The position numbers and the translations under genes were made by a program. Below the pieces are notes generated by a model. It was given only the letters and a program-made list of their open reading frames with translations. It did not search any database and was not told where the DNA came from. Shown here piece by piece: positions 1 to 6,717 of a stretch of DNA of 15,887 nucleotides; the stretch's first letter is position 1; the number at the start of each line of letters is the position of its first letter. This stretch comes from Muribaculaceae bacterium (GTDB taxonomy: Bacteria; Pseudomonadota; Alphaproteobacteria; Rs-D84). Location: positions 1 through 15,887 of the forward strand of contig JAMPEH010000040.1 of the NCBI GenBank assembly GCA_023665245.1. Direction: 5' to 3'.

Positions 1-50
1 CCTGCTCTCTCCTTGGGATAATCATTGAACCATACGCCTCCACCTGGCAT
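1..50 (-). CDS. Phage tail sheath protein, N-terminal fragment (cut by window edge)
   Basis: The first 17 codons of a gene that runs off the left edge. An ATG at 50 is preceded by a strong GGAGGTG ribosome site about 7 bases upstream, 20 bases after the stop of the preceding small gene. The visible peptide begins MPGGGVWFNDYPKERAG. A short Gly-rich start of the M-x-G-G-x-W kind is usual for XkdK-type contractile tail sheaths, and in PBSX/skin-type phages the sheath gene directly follows the tail terminator and one small gene, as here. The start is well supported; the sheath identity is inference from position and this short N-terminus, since no core domain is visible. Confidence 0.6.
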   Translation of the reverse strand, partial: MPGGGVWFNDYPKERA

Positions 51-70
51 ACGTTTTCACCTCCATTTGT

Positions 71-295
71 CTAGAAGAGTTTCAGGGGCTTGTTCAGCCA
101 CTTGGTGACGTGCGCTTTTGCCTCGTCAAGCGTGTACACGGCGCCGGGATCGACACCATAGAATGCGCCGTCGAAGGTGCTTTGCTCGATACCGAGCGCG
201 CTCACGCACTTTTCGCGCAATGCTTCCAGCGTGAACTTTGGCACTGCGGCAATGGGAGCCTCGGATGCAGGAGCAATCCGTTTCTTTTCGCTCAT
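71..295 (-). CDS. Small phage protein between tail terminator and tail sheath
   Basis: A 74-residue protein starting at ATG 295 (MSEKKRIAP), with AAGGAGG 8 bases upstream. The frame stays open to an ATG at 430, but that start would overlap the upstream gene by 85 bases and cross a hairpin, so the internal start is preferred. The N-terminus is Ala/Pro-rich and probably disordered. The rest (about 20-74) looks like a small helical domain ending in TLDEAKAHVTKWLNKP. PBSX-type phages carry a small gene (ykzL-like) in this slot, which suggests a tail-assembly accessory role. Function unknown. It is the first gene after an intrinsic hairpin, so its expression may depend on read-through. Confidence 0.75.
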   Translation of the reverse strand: MSEKKRIAPASEAPIAAVPKFTLEALREKCVSALGIEQSTFDGAFYGVDPGAVYTLDEAKAHVTKWLNKPLKLF

Positions 296-325
296 GCGGA
301 AAACCTCCTTGATAGCAAAATAAGA

Positions 326-347
326 AGAGCGCCGAAGACGGCGCTCT
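326..347 (-). terminator. Intrinsic terminator-like hairpin inside the late operon
   Basis: A perfect 9-bp inverted repeat, AGAGCGCCG and CGGCGCTCT, around a 4-base loop. Read on the minus strand it is followed by a T-rich stretch TCTTATTTTG. The stop codon (TAG, 348-346) of the tail-terminator gene sits at the base of the stem. The stem is strong and the T-tract interrupted, so partial termination or a processing/stability hairpin are both possible. It separates connector genes from tail genes. Confidence 0.6.
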
Positions 348-828
348 ATAGATCCTTCTGGTAGATGTTGGGGATAAAATGAATGATTTTCGTGGTGTCT
401 GGACGATAGTATTTGTGATGCGTGTGCCACGTTATGGCAAGCTGTACCGTGGCATTGTCCTCGTCCAGGATGCGTACATTCGTATCGTGTGCGTGAAGGT
501 AGCGCCCTGTGGCCGTGGGCGGGTCACCATCTTCCAGCAGCGGTATCGCGTGCCGGTACACGTGGATACGATTGTCGGCCATGGATGCCAGACGGTGCGC
601 CTGTGTCAAGGTCTTCCCAAAGAAGACCGGATACATGATGTGGATGCGCCGAAAGTCTTCAAGCGTCATCCCCTGCGCCTCGATCTCCGGCGGCGGGAAG
701 TATATGGACGGCATCTTGAAGTTCTCCGGCACGGCTTCGAAGTAGCACGCCACCTTCTCATCCAGCGATTCCAGGATATATGCCGCCACGGATGCCATGG
801 ATTGTTCAAGCTCGTAAGTCTGCTGCAT
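346..828 (-). CDS. Tail terminator / neck protein (XkdJ/YqbJ position)
   Basis: A 160-residue protein with ATG at 828 and GGAGGG about 8-9 bases upstream; that ribosome site overlaps the stop codon of the preceding gene. It is soluble, with no membrane segment. Helices near the N-terminus (about 1-32) are followed by an alternating beta-rich body with the stretch MPSIYFPPPEIE, and then strands such as NATVQLAITWHTHHKYY. This small alpha/beta pattern and its place between an HK97 gp10-like protein and the small pre-sheath gene match the tail terminator slot of PBSX-type phages, which caps the tail tube and joins it to the neck. The assignment rests mainly on synteny; I see no diagnostic catalytic motif. 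Confidence 0.65.
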   Translation of the reverse strand: MQQTYELEQSMASVAAYILESLDEKVACYFEAVPENFKMPSIYFPPPEIEAQGMTLEDFRRIHIMYPVFFGKTLTQAHRLASMADNRIHVYRHAIPLLEDGDPPTATGRYLHAHDTNVRILDEDNATVQLAITWHTHHKYYRPDTTKIIHFIPNIYQKDL

Positions 829-839
829 AAATCACCCTC

Positions 840-1349
840 CTAGAAAAGCTGATCGATCCAGCGCTGAACGGCGGCCTCTGCCGCTTTGTCCACAATTGGC
901 TGCACATGCCGGATTGCCGCTTCGAAGTAATGCTTGCCATTCACCCATCCGGCTTTCAGAAGCATGCCGGTCTTTGCTCCGGGACTGTACTTGAATTGCC
1001 CTTTGCCGGAGAATGAACCGGGCACCCAGCGCTTGTCCACACCTGCGGGTGTCTTGTGGTGGCCGTCATTGACGTAGCGTGCATACTCCACATTGGAGCC
1101 AACGTCTATCGTCAAGCCTCCGTTGGACTCGTCCCAAATATTATCGGGACCACCTTTCGAAAAGCTGTTGACAAGCAATCCTGTGACCACACACTTTCGA
1201 CCGATGATCTCGCCCTGCACGATGGTCAGAAACTCCGTGCCAATGGCATTGACCGCCTGCTTCAGTTCTTCCTTGAGCTTCGGCCCTGCCGCCACCTTGA
1301 ACTTGGCCGCGAATGCTTTGAGCTCGGAGATATCCATGTGCATGGCCAT
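840..1349 (-). CDS. HK97 gp10-family head-tail connector / neck protein
   Basis: A 169-residue protein. Its ATG at 1349 overlaps the upstream stop as TGATG, with GGAGG about 10 bases upstream; a second in-frame ATG lies two codons in. The N-terminal helical part (1-50: LKEELKQAVNAIG) is followed by the family signature around 54-97: VVTGLLVNSF, then IDVGSNVEYARYVNDGHH. The tG-L-nSf ... VG-veYA-yv-dG pattern is characteristic of HK97 gp10-like proteins, which form a neck ring between connector and tail. The region between about 98 and 140 is Gly/Lys-rich (KRWVPGSFSGKGQFKYSPGAKTG) and longer than in minimal members. Family assignment is firm, exact ring position inferred from order. Confidence 0.85.
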   Translation of the reverse strand: MAMHMDISELKAFAAKFKVAAGPKLKEELKQAVNAIGTEFLTIVQGEIIGRKCVVTGLLVNSFSKGGPDNIWDESNGGLTIDVGSNVEYARYVNDGHHKTPAGVDKRWVPGSFSGKGQFKYSPGAKTGMLLKAGWVNGKHYFEAAIRHVQPIVDKAAEAAVQRWIDQLF

Positions 1350-1714
1350 CAGATGCGTTCCTCCAGCGGCATGCGCGATATCTCGACCGCAATGTGGTGA
1401 TTGCGTCCCACGATGTACGGCACGGATGCCGTGTAGATGGCCCCGGTGACGCGATCCACGATGCGATCATTCAGTCGTACATCCGTACCAAGCGGCAATT
1501 GCAGTTTCGTCGCTCCCTGGTAGGTACGATACGGTGACTGGCTGTAGATCGGTGCCACCACGCGTTGACGATTGAAATGGCATTTCACGTTTTCAATGTC
1601 CGGCACGTCCGGGTATTCGTAGGTCGTGCCATCATCGATGCCGTATCCACGGCGGGATGCCTTCTCGGTCAAGTGGTAGATATCACAGCGATCGTTGAGA
1701 AAGTCTGCGTACAT
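1349..1714 (-). CDS. Head closure / head-tail joining protein (XkdH/YqbH-like)
   Basis: A 121-residue protein. ATG 1714 follows AAGGAGG about 10 bases upstream, and the TAA of the previous gene is only 18 bases away. The N-terminus MYADFLNDRCDIYHL is typical of small phage head-closure proteins of the SPP1 gp16/XkdH class, which start with a short helix and then a beta-barrel marking the joining of head to tail. Later residues LGTDVRLNDRIVDRVTGAIYTASVPYIVGRNHHIAVEISRM contain the 'position/definition' beta strands usual in this family. Its 3' end is translationally coupled to the gp10-like gene. The role is inferred from family resemblance plus synteny. Confidence 0.75.
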   Translation of the reverse strand: MYADFLNDRCDIYHLTEKASRRGYGIDDGTTYEYPDVPDIENVKCHFNRQRVVAPIYSQSPYRTYQGATKLQLPLGTDVRLNDRIVDRVTGAIYTASVPYIVGRNHHIAVEISRMPLEERI

Positions 1715-1732
1715 ATGATGCCGCCTCCTTCC

Positions 1733-2134
1733 TTAACACACGTGCATGTCCATACGTACACCGTTGCGGACCGGATCGGATTTGTACGCGTCAAGGATGT
1801 CGCCAAGATTAAGGTCAGCAATGGCGCTTTCGGTGTCCCGGTTCGTGTAGGAATAGTCATCGTTCGTCTCGCTCTTGAGCAGGGATCGTCCCGATGCCTC
1901 GGCCTCGGATACCGCCGCGTAGTATTCAGCCACCAGTATGGCGGCGGTGCGCACGTCCTCCGGGATGCACGGATACGCCTCAAAGTTGGAGAAATCATGT
2001 CCGCAGTATTTGATGATCCGGGCTTCCGCGCGCGATATGTCCATGCGCAGCCGTGCCGGTGTGCGTGCCTGCACTTCCGGGTTCTGCGTGTAGTCGGTGA
2101 CATCGCTTGGGACGATCCAAGGCCGTGTAGCCAT
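1733..2134 (-). CDS. Head-tail connector protein (YqbG / gp6-like adaptor)
   Basis: A 133-residue protein starting at ATG 2134 (MATRPWIVP) with AGAAGGAG 7 bases upstream. The frame extends back to 2170, but the upstream ATG has no ribosome site and would overlap the preceding gene. The protein reads as helical: VPSDVTDYTQNPEVQ, then DISRAEARIIKYCGHDF, then EDVRTAAILVAEYYAAVSEA, a pattern common to YqbG/gp6-type adaptors that form a ring beneath the portal. A short acidic C-terminal region ends in RNGVRMDMHVC. It sits between the HeH-domain protein and the head-closure gene, the same order as the skin element. Confident as a connector, less so as to exact subfamily. Confidence 0.75.
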   Translation of the reverse strand: MATRPWIVPSDVTDYTQNPEVQARTPARLRMDISRAEARIIKYCGHDFSNFEAYPCIPEDVRTAAILVAEYYAAVSEAEASGRSLLKSETNDDYSYTNRDTESAIADLNLGDILDAYKSDPVRNGVRMDMHVC

Positions 2135-2135
2135 G

Positions 2136-2510
2136 CTATTTCTCCTTCTCGGGTGGTGTTTCAAGCCCATCCGTGAAAATATCCACGTCCGGGCCGGTAA
2201 TCTTGTCCATCTGCGGTGCCAGCACCAGCTTAAGGAGCTGCGCCTTGGATTCCTTGCCAGTTACCTTGATCCCCTGTTCCTTTGCAATTGCAAGAAGCTC
2301 TGCTTTGGTCTTGGAGTCGTAGGTAGTGACCGGCCTGTTTTCGGGCGCCTTCGGGGTGGGCTGCGCATCGTCCGGCACGGATTTGAAGTACCCGGTATCA
2401 ACCAATGCCTTGGCCTGCTCTGAGTCCTCCACAACCACAAAAGGCGCTTCCATGCGCACACGTACACCGTGGCCGCAATAGGAGCGCCCCTTAATGAATT
2501 GCAGTTTCAT
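2136..2510 (-). CDS. HeH/LEM-domain phage head protein (YqbF-like)
   Basis: A 124-residue protein from ATG 2510 with only a weak GAAAGG site about 12 bases upstream. It lies 20 bases downstream of the capsid stop, so it is probably served by coupling or read-through. The N-terminal part (1-44) is a small beta domain (MKLQFIKGRSY ... APFVVVEDSEQAKALVDTGYF) of the kind found in phage proteins next to the capsid. A Pro-rich linker (about 49-62) leads to KTKAELLAIAKEQGIKVTG (67-85) and SKAQLLKLV, the helix-extended-loop-helix motif of the HeH/LEM class. Such proteins sit between capsid and connector genes in skin-type phages. The structural role is uncertain; head decoration or DNA contact is possible. 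Confidence 0.7.
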   Translation of the reverse strand: MKLQFIKGRSYCGHGVRVRMEAPFVVVEDSEQAKALVDTGYFKSVPDDAQPTPKAPENRPVTTYDSKTKAELLAIAKEQGIKVTGKESKAQLLKLVLAPQMDKITGPDVDIFTDGLETPPEKEK

Positions 2511-2530
2511 ATTCAGTTTTTGCCTTTCTG

Positions 2531-3520
2531 TCAGCCAGTGACCTTCGCGGCTCCGGGTGTGTTTTCCAAGTTTGCAATCAGCTTGTCAAACGGCAGATCC
2601 TTGATGATGAGCGTAGCATCAATGTTCTCTATGATCGCATCGAAATCATAATGGACAACGTAGCCGCGCTTGTCGTACATGCCTGCAGTCCAGCCTTCGT
2701 TGATCGTCTTGATGATGATGCGGTAGCTGGCCACCTGAATGAGGTTCTTCGGATCGAGAAGCATGATGCAGTCATTCGGCATCTTCGGCACTTCAAGCAC
2801 TGGAATGCCGGTAGGACGCTCAATGCGTGCATCGACGATGTTGCCGCCCTTCTCCACCGCACTGTTGACAATGTAGCCTTCGTAGGTCTGCTTCATCAGC
2901 GGGTTCATGATCCAGAAAAACTTGGTGGAGTCGTATTTCTCCGGCATCTGTAGTTTCGCTTTCACGAATGTGTAGTAATCCAGCGATGTGAAGCCGGATC
3001 CGTCAACTACATGGCCGCCATTTTTGATTTGCTTGAGCCATCCATCGTTGATCGAGAGGAACTTGTCGTCTGTGCCGGTTGCGTCCGTGTCACCATTGAT
3101 GCAAAGGTCCTCGCGATCGAGCGCCACGACTTCTTGCAGAAGGCCCATAAGTCTTTGTTCAAGGCTCTCGCCCTCGATGTTCTGGCGGAACATTTCGTTG
3201 GTGACGCTCCATGCCACGCGTACTGGAGTGACCGCAAATGGGATCGAATCGAAGGTGGGCGTCACCATCTCATCCGGCGGTGTATTCTCTGTCTTGGAGC
3301 GAGTGACCCTTTCGGGCACGGTGAGTCTTGGCAGAACGCCGGTCTGCTCGCTGTGCATCTCGGTTCTGGTCTTGGGCGTAAGAGTCGCCTTTTCGAAGGT
3401 CTGCGTGAGGAACTGTCGCGCCTGATAAGGCTTTAAAAGGCCGTTCCCGCTGGCCGCATTGGTTGTCATCAGCGGATCGGTGGCCGCTTTGTTGACTATA
3501 GCAATCTGCGTATTGTCCAT
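2531..3520 (-). CDS. Major capsid protein (HK97 fold expected)
   Basis: A 329-residue protein from ATG 3520 with AAAGGAGG about 12 bases upstream. N-terminal residues 22-47 (ASGNGLLKPYQARQFLTQTF) are a helix found at the start of PBSX/skin-like capsid proteins. The stretch SVTNEMFRQNIEGESLEQRLMGLL (about 116-140), followed by ALDREDLCINGD and FLSINDGWLKQI, is the usual HK97-fold signature of a spine helix leading into the A-domain. It follows the protease/scaffold gene directly, as expected. No long N-terminal delta domain is visible, consistent with a separate or nested scaffold supplied upstream. Firm as major capsid by content and position. Confidence 0.88.
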   Translation of the reverse strand: MDNTQIAIVNKAATDPLMTTNAASGNGLLKPYQARQFLTQTFEKATLTPKTRTEMHSEQTGVLPRLTVPERVTRSKTENTPPDEMVTPTFDSIPFAVTPVRVAWSVTNEMFRQNIEGESLEQRLMGLLQEVVALDREDLCINGDTDATGTDDKFLSINDGWLKQIKNGGHVVDGSGFTSLDYYTFVKAKLQMPEKYDSTKFFWIMNPLMKQTYEGYIVNSAVEKGGNIVDARIERPTGIPVLEVPKMPNDCIMLLDPKNLIQVASYRIIIKTINEGWTAGMYDKRGYVVHYDFDAIIENIDATLIIKDLPFDKLIANLENTPGAAKVTG

Positions 3521-3553
3521 TATGTCTTAGTCCTCCTTTCACTGGCTGGCCGA

Positions 3554-3982
3554 TTACAGGCCTAGGATTTCGCGTTCCCAGTTGTCGCTTTTGGAAACCG
3601 GCTTGGCATCGCCGTTGCCGTTCGTCGGCAGATTGTGGCTCTTCGCGATTGCAGAAAGTGTTTCCTGCATCGGTGCCATTACTTCGCCAACGGCGCTCTT
3701 GAACACCGCGGCAAGCTCCGTGATGTCCACGGTGGCGGGAGCATCGGCGCTCTTTTCCACCGTCTCAGCAGGCTTGTTCTGCTCTTTGGCTTCGGCGCTC
3801 TTCTGGACTGCTTCGGCTTCGGCGGCTTTTGCCGCTTCACGTGCCTGTGCAAATCCGTCGGCCACGCCCTTGGCGATCATCGCCTGGAAGTCCACGGTGG
3901 CCGGTTCCTCGCTCTTCTGCGTCGGTGCGGACATGCCGTACTTCTGCATGAGAGCCATGAGCTCGGTATTGAAATTATCCAT
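3554..3982 (-). CDS. Probable nested scaffold protein (internal start in the protease gene)
   Basis: An in-frame ATG at 3982 (Met265, MDNFNTELMALMQ) is preceded 10 bases upstream by GAGGAGGG, one of the strongest ribosome sites in the window. It falls exactly at the junction between the low-complexity linker and the helical scaffold part. Independent translation would give a 142-residue scaffold without the protease, as phage lambda does with Nu3 inside gene C. A second candidate start is ATG 4222 (Met185), also after AGGAGGG. The site and position are seen; use of the start is inferred, since GAG GAG codons can arise by chance. Confidence 0.45.
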   Translation of the reverse strand: MDNFNTELMALMQKYGMSAPTQKSEEPATVDFQAMIAKGVADGFAQAREAAKAAEAEAVQKSAEAKEQNKPAETVEKSADAPATVDITELAAVFKSAVGEVMAPMQETLSAIAKSHNLPTNGNGDAKPVSKSDNWEREILGL

Positions 3983-4774
3983 CTTTGGTTTTCCCTCCTC
4001 TTGCATAGGTTTTTGAGCGTCCTGCGGCGGCTTGTTCTGGCCACCGCCGGGAGCATCCTGTACATTGCCGCTCGCATTCTGCGGCGGTTGCTGCGACGGC
4101 CCAGCCTGCGGCGGCATGGGCGTCGCGTTCGATGGCGCCTGCGGCGTCTGTGGAACTCCTGCGCCAGTTGGTTTCAGAAGTCCCAGCTTTTCCCCGAGCC
4201 ACGTGAATAGCTGCTTGAACATGCTCTGCTCGCCCTCCTGCGGTGGCTGTCCCGGGCCCGCTATCTGCGGCGGCATGTCTGCCTTGAGGACGTATTGGGC
4301 GAAGCCTCCAACCGAAAGGCCGTTGAGCTCGCCATTGTCCACCTTGGCGATGATTGCCGGGTCTTCGATACCGATGGTCACGGTCCAGGCGCCCTCCGGC
4401 ACGTTCTGACCGCCGATGATGGTGGCCGACTTGTGCACGGTGCTCTCCGCGATCCAGCAGCCTTCTTCGGCCTTTTGGCTGTGTTGCACGTCCACTCCCT
4501 GCGCATCGCGCATGTATCGGTGAGCCGCCTTGGCGATCTCTTCCGCAGTCATCTGGTCCCCCTGCGTATCCACCACGCCGGGTTCGTAGACAACGCCGGT
4601 GACGTATCTCACGCCATCCTCCGAGAGGTCGTCCCGTTTGAACACAGGAACCTGAACGGTTTCCATGGCATGGCCGTCCGCGTCCTTGCGCGTGAGAAAT
4701 TCGCGGCGGTTTGCGGCTTTATCCACGAGCGACACAAAGTTGGCTCGCAGATTCTGCATGTATTTCTGTGGCAA
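3554..4774 (-). CDS. Prohead serine protease XkdF-like fused to a scaffold-like C-terminus
   Basis: A 406-residue protein starting at TTG 4774; a GGAAGGAGG site lies 10 bases upstream and no better ATG exists until codon 6. Residues 1-165 look like the XkdF/YqbD prohead protease: NFVSLVDKAANRREF (12-26), then VVYEPGVVDTQGD (61-73). His98 in DVQHS and Ser154 in NGLSVGGF are the expected catalytic pair. A Pro/Gln/Gly linker (about 167-264) is low complexity. Residues 265-406 are Ala/Glu/Lys-rich with a predicted coiled coil (about 305-340), typical of scaffolds. The motif PATVD occurs twice (291-295, 346-350). The protease would mature the procapsid and the C-terminus guide its assembly. The gene follows an intrinsic terminator. 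Confidence 0.85.
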   Translation of the reverse strand: MPQKYMQNLRANFVSLVDKAANRREFLTRKDADGHAMETVQVPVFKRDDLSEDGVRYVTGVVYEPGVVDTQGDQMTAEEIAKAAHRYMRDAQGVDVQHSQKAEEGCWIAESTVHKSATIIGGQNVPEGAWTVTIGIEDPAIIAKVDNGELNGLSVGGFAQYVLKADMPPQIAGPGQPPQEGEQSMFKQLFTWLGEKLGLLKPTGAGVPQTPQAPSNATPMPPQAGPSQQPPQNASGNVQDAPGGGQNKPPQDAQKPMQEEGKPKMDNFNTELMALMQKYGMSAPTQKSEEPATVDFQAMIAKGVADGFAQAREAAKAAEAEAVQKSAEAKEQNKPAETVEKSADAPATVDITELAAVFKSAVGEVMAPMQETLSAIAKSHNLPTNGNGDAKPVSKSDNWEREILGL

Positions 4775-4802
4775 TATCCTTCATCCTCCTTCCTTGTTTT
4801 TG

Positions 4803-4836
4803 GCAATAAAAAAGACCCTCAAAGGGGTCTGTATTG
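4803..4836 (-). terminator. Intrinsic terminator after the immunity-position gene
   Basis: On the minus strand AGACCC and GGGTCT (4830-4825 and 4818-4813) form a 6-bp stem around a 6-base loop, followed at once by a run of T and then TATTG. Flanking CAATA/TATTG can extend the pairing. This is a textbook Rho-independent terminator, 16 bases past the stop of the gene at 4847 and 40 bases before the protease start. It closes the MuF-toxin/immunity cassette in the middle of the head operon. Confidence 0.8.
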
Positions 4837-4846
4837 CTGTGATTAT

Positions 4847-5101
4847 CTAATCGCGCGGCATCCGCGCTGGTTTATATTTCTTGGGTACTTTCGGCTTGGC
4901 TGCCTGAGCGAGTCGCGACATCACATCGGGAGGAAATACATCGGTCTCTTCTCCGGTCGCTTTGATGATTGCAGGCATAGAACCAATAGTCAGCTCTTCT
5001 CCGTTTGGCCCGCAAACATCAAAGACCCACATGTCCTCAAAGTCGAATATCCGTGCTATGCACACGCCGCTTTTGATTATCTTGGCGCACGCCGCTTCCA
5101 T
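4847..5101 (-). CDS. Putative immunity protein for the adjacent MuF toxin
   Basis: An 84-residue protein. I chose ATG 5101: it comes 2 bases after the MuF stop, with a purine-rich GAGGGTGG about 10 bases upstream. An in-frame ATG at 5131 has no ribosome site and would overlap the MuF gene. The N-terminal part MEAACAKIIKSGVCIARIFDFEDMW is helix then strand. The middle carries WVFDVCGPNGEE and MPAIIKATGEETDVFPPD, where a small-hydrophobic-TG-E-x pattern resembles YrhB/Imm35-type immunity proteins, often paired with papain-like toxins. The C-terminal 15 residues are basic (KVPKKYKPARMPRD). No signal or membrane segment. A cytosolic inhibitor of the toxin domain is inferred from position and this weak resemblance; an unrelated head protein (yqbC slot) is the alternative. 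Confidence 0.6.
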   Translation of the reverse strand: MEAACAKIIKSGVCIARIFDFEDMWVFDVCGPNGEELTIGSMPAIIKATGEETDVFPPDVMSRLAQAAKPKVPKKYKPARMPRD

Positions 5102-5103
5102 CG

Positions 5104-6717
5104 TCACAATTCCACCCTCGGTTTCACACATTCATCAATAAGTTCTGTGAACTCAAGATTGTCTATCCGCATAAGCTGCGGGTTGCTCACTTTCGCCAAA
5201 TCCAAATAGTGAGCCACATTCATATTACCCGTTTGCGGATCAACAAACAATGTCTTCCCCTCTTTTTGAATCGCTATGAACACGTGACCAGAATAGGTGT
5301 CTCTCCACGTTACACTCACGATGGCGCGACTTTTGTCGCCCCATTTCGCCATTTGCTTTTCTATCTTACGTCGCACATTTTTGCCCGAATTTGATCGCAT
5401 GGAAAGTAATTCGCCATCCTTGTAGACTTTCGGCCAACCCTTAGCATCGTGATCGTATGGCAAAGGATCTTCATTCCGATTAGCCCCAGGTATACAAGGC
5501 TTTGCTACCACATCCATTTCACGCATCCTTGCCTCAAGTGCACTCACGCACCGCTGGCAGTTCTCCGTGTACTTGCGACCTTCTTTCTTATAGTTCGGAT
5601 TGGTACCTTTGACAGTCTGCTCCAGCGTCAGCTTCTTTTCCATCATAGGATACACAAGCGATTTCGCGCCATTGCCGTCAAGTCTGCTTGCGTTTAGCGT
5701 GATGCTGGGTTTTACGTATTCTCCGCGATCCTTGTCAGCTTGAATATGCTTCTCACGGTCCAGTTCTTCTTCCCATTCGCGATCATCGTTTGCGACCGCC
5801 TCTCTGTACAATCGTTCACGCTCCGCAAGCGGGAGGCCCAGCTTGTCGCTGTCCACCACTGGCTGCATAAGGCAGTGGCAATTGATCGACTCGCCGGGCG
5901 GGAGTGACGCATCCCTTGGACAATCGCACGTGGCGCCGCTCCCCGGCAAGGTGAACTTCTCGTCCATGCCGACGATGGTGCCGGAGTACTGAAGATGGTT
6001 CGCACGTGGCTCGGAGAACTTCGCGCCGGTATGCACCCACCGTTTCTGATGTACCGCCGGATTCATTCGGTAGGCTTCAAGCTGAGCATACGAGTGCGCA
6101 CGCAGCATCTCGGTAAGCGCCATGCGCCGTGCCTTCCACTCGGGGTTTCGGATGCCACTGTCAAGGATACGTTGCTGCACCTTGTCAATACTTTCGCCTT
6201 TCTGAAGCGCCGAGCTGAGGATGTCCAAAAGGTCATTGCGGATGCCCTGTTCTATGAAGCTCGCCGTCTGCGTCGGCCATTGCCGCATCCATGCCTGAGT
6301 GCGTTTGGAGATCCCCTGTATGGCGAGCTTGTTGTCCACCTCGGCGCTGTAGCTTTGGATAAGCTCCGGGAGAAGTTCTTTGTAGGCATCCCGAAATTCA
6401 CGCGCATAGCGTTCAATGCGCTCTGCCTGGTCTTCGTCGGACATCAAGCCAAACAGATGCAGTCTGTCCAACTCCGTAGCCGCTTCCCATTTGATCGGAT
6501 CGACGATCTGCACGAACCGATCATATATGGCCTTCCCGCGCGCTCCCAATTGCTTTGTGAGCCGGTCCGCAAGCTCATTTATCTCATCCAGCGTTTCTTT
6601 CGGAAGTGCGTACCCGGCATTCTTGAGCTGAGCAAGAAGGTCGGTGTCGGCCTTCTCGACATACGCATCAATGGCCTCAATGAGTGCCATGCATGCATCA
6701 TGACTCGGCCTTTTCAT
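5104..6717 (-). CDS. MuF-family head morphogenesis protein with C-terminal papain-like (Tox-PL) toxin domain
   Basis: A 537-residue protein, about 200 longer than plain MuF proteins. ATG 6717 follows GGAG about 8 bases upstream and overlaps the portal gene by 20 bases. Residues 1-150 are helical. The MuF domain (about 155-290) ends with conserved Cys/His: CDCPRD (264-269), then PPGESINCHC (273-282). A charged linker (300-340) leads to the C-terminal domain (about 370-537). There YTENCQRCVSALEARMREMDV (383-403) gives candidate nucleophile Cys387, SGHVFIAIQ gives His478, and FVDPQTGN gives Asp493. This Cys/His/Asp order and the NC-x-x-C, GHVF and DPQTG motifs are those of papain-fold toxins annotated as glutamine deamidases. 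MuF proteins ride in the capsid, so the domain may be delivered with the DNA. Activity and target are unknown. Confidence 0.88.
   Translation of the reverse strand: MKRPSHDACMALIEAIDAYVEKADTDLLAQLKNAGYALPKETLDEINELADRLTKQLGARGKAIYDRFVQIVDPIKWEAATELDRLHLFGLMSDEDQAERIERYAREFRDAYKELLPELIQSYSAEVDNKLAIQGISKRTQAWMRQWPTQTASFIEQGIRNDLLDILSSALQKGESIDKVQQRILDSGIRNPEWKARRMALTEMLRAHSYAQLEAYRMNPAVHQKRWVHTGAKFSEPRANHLQYSGTIVGMDEKFTLPGSGATCDCPRDASLPPGESINCHCLMQPVVDSDKLGLPLAERERLYREAVANDDREWEEELDREKHIQADKDRGEYVKPSITLNASRLDGNGAKSLVYPMMEKKLTLEQTVKGTNPNYKKEGRKYTENCQRCVSALEARMREMDVVAKPCIPGANRNEDPLPYDHDAKGWPKVYKDGELLSMRSNSGKNVRRKIEKQMAKWGDKSRAIVSVTWRDTYSGHVFIAIQKEGKTLFVDPQTGNMNVAHYLDLAKVSNPQLMRIDNLEFTELIDECVKPRVEL

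Noticed and set aside
296..430. Possible N-terminal extension of the small pre-sheath protein.
   Set aside because: It would cross the perfect 9-bp hairpin and overlap the tail-terminator gene; the ATG at 295 has AAGGAGG at the right distance.
1565..2176. Plus-strand open frame of 203 codons opposite the connector genes.
   Set aside because: Antisense shadow across two genes with good ribosome sites and a normal connector gene order.
4295..5209. Open frame of 304 codons on the plus strand across the protease, immunity and MuF genes.
   Set aside because: It is antisense to three well-supported genes, starts with TTG, shows no recognisable domain and follows the codon phase of the genes opposite, as expected for a shadow.
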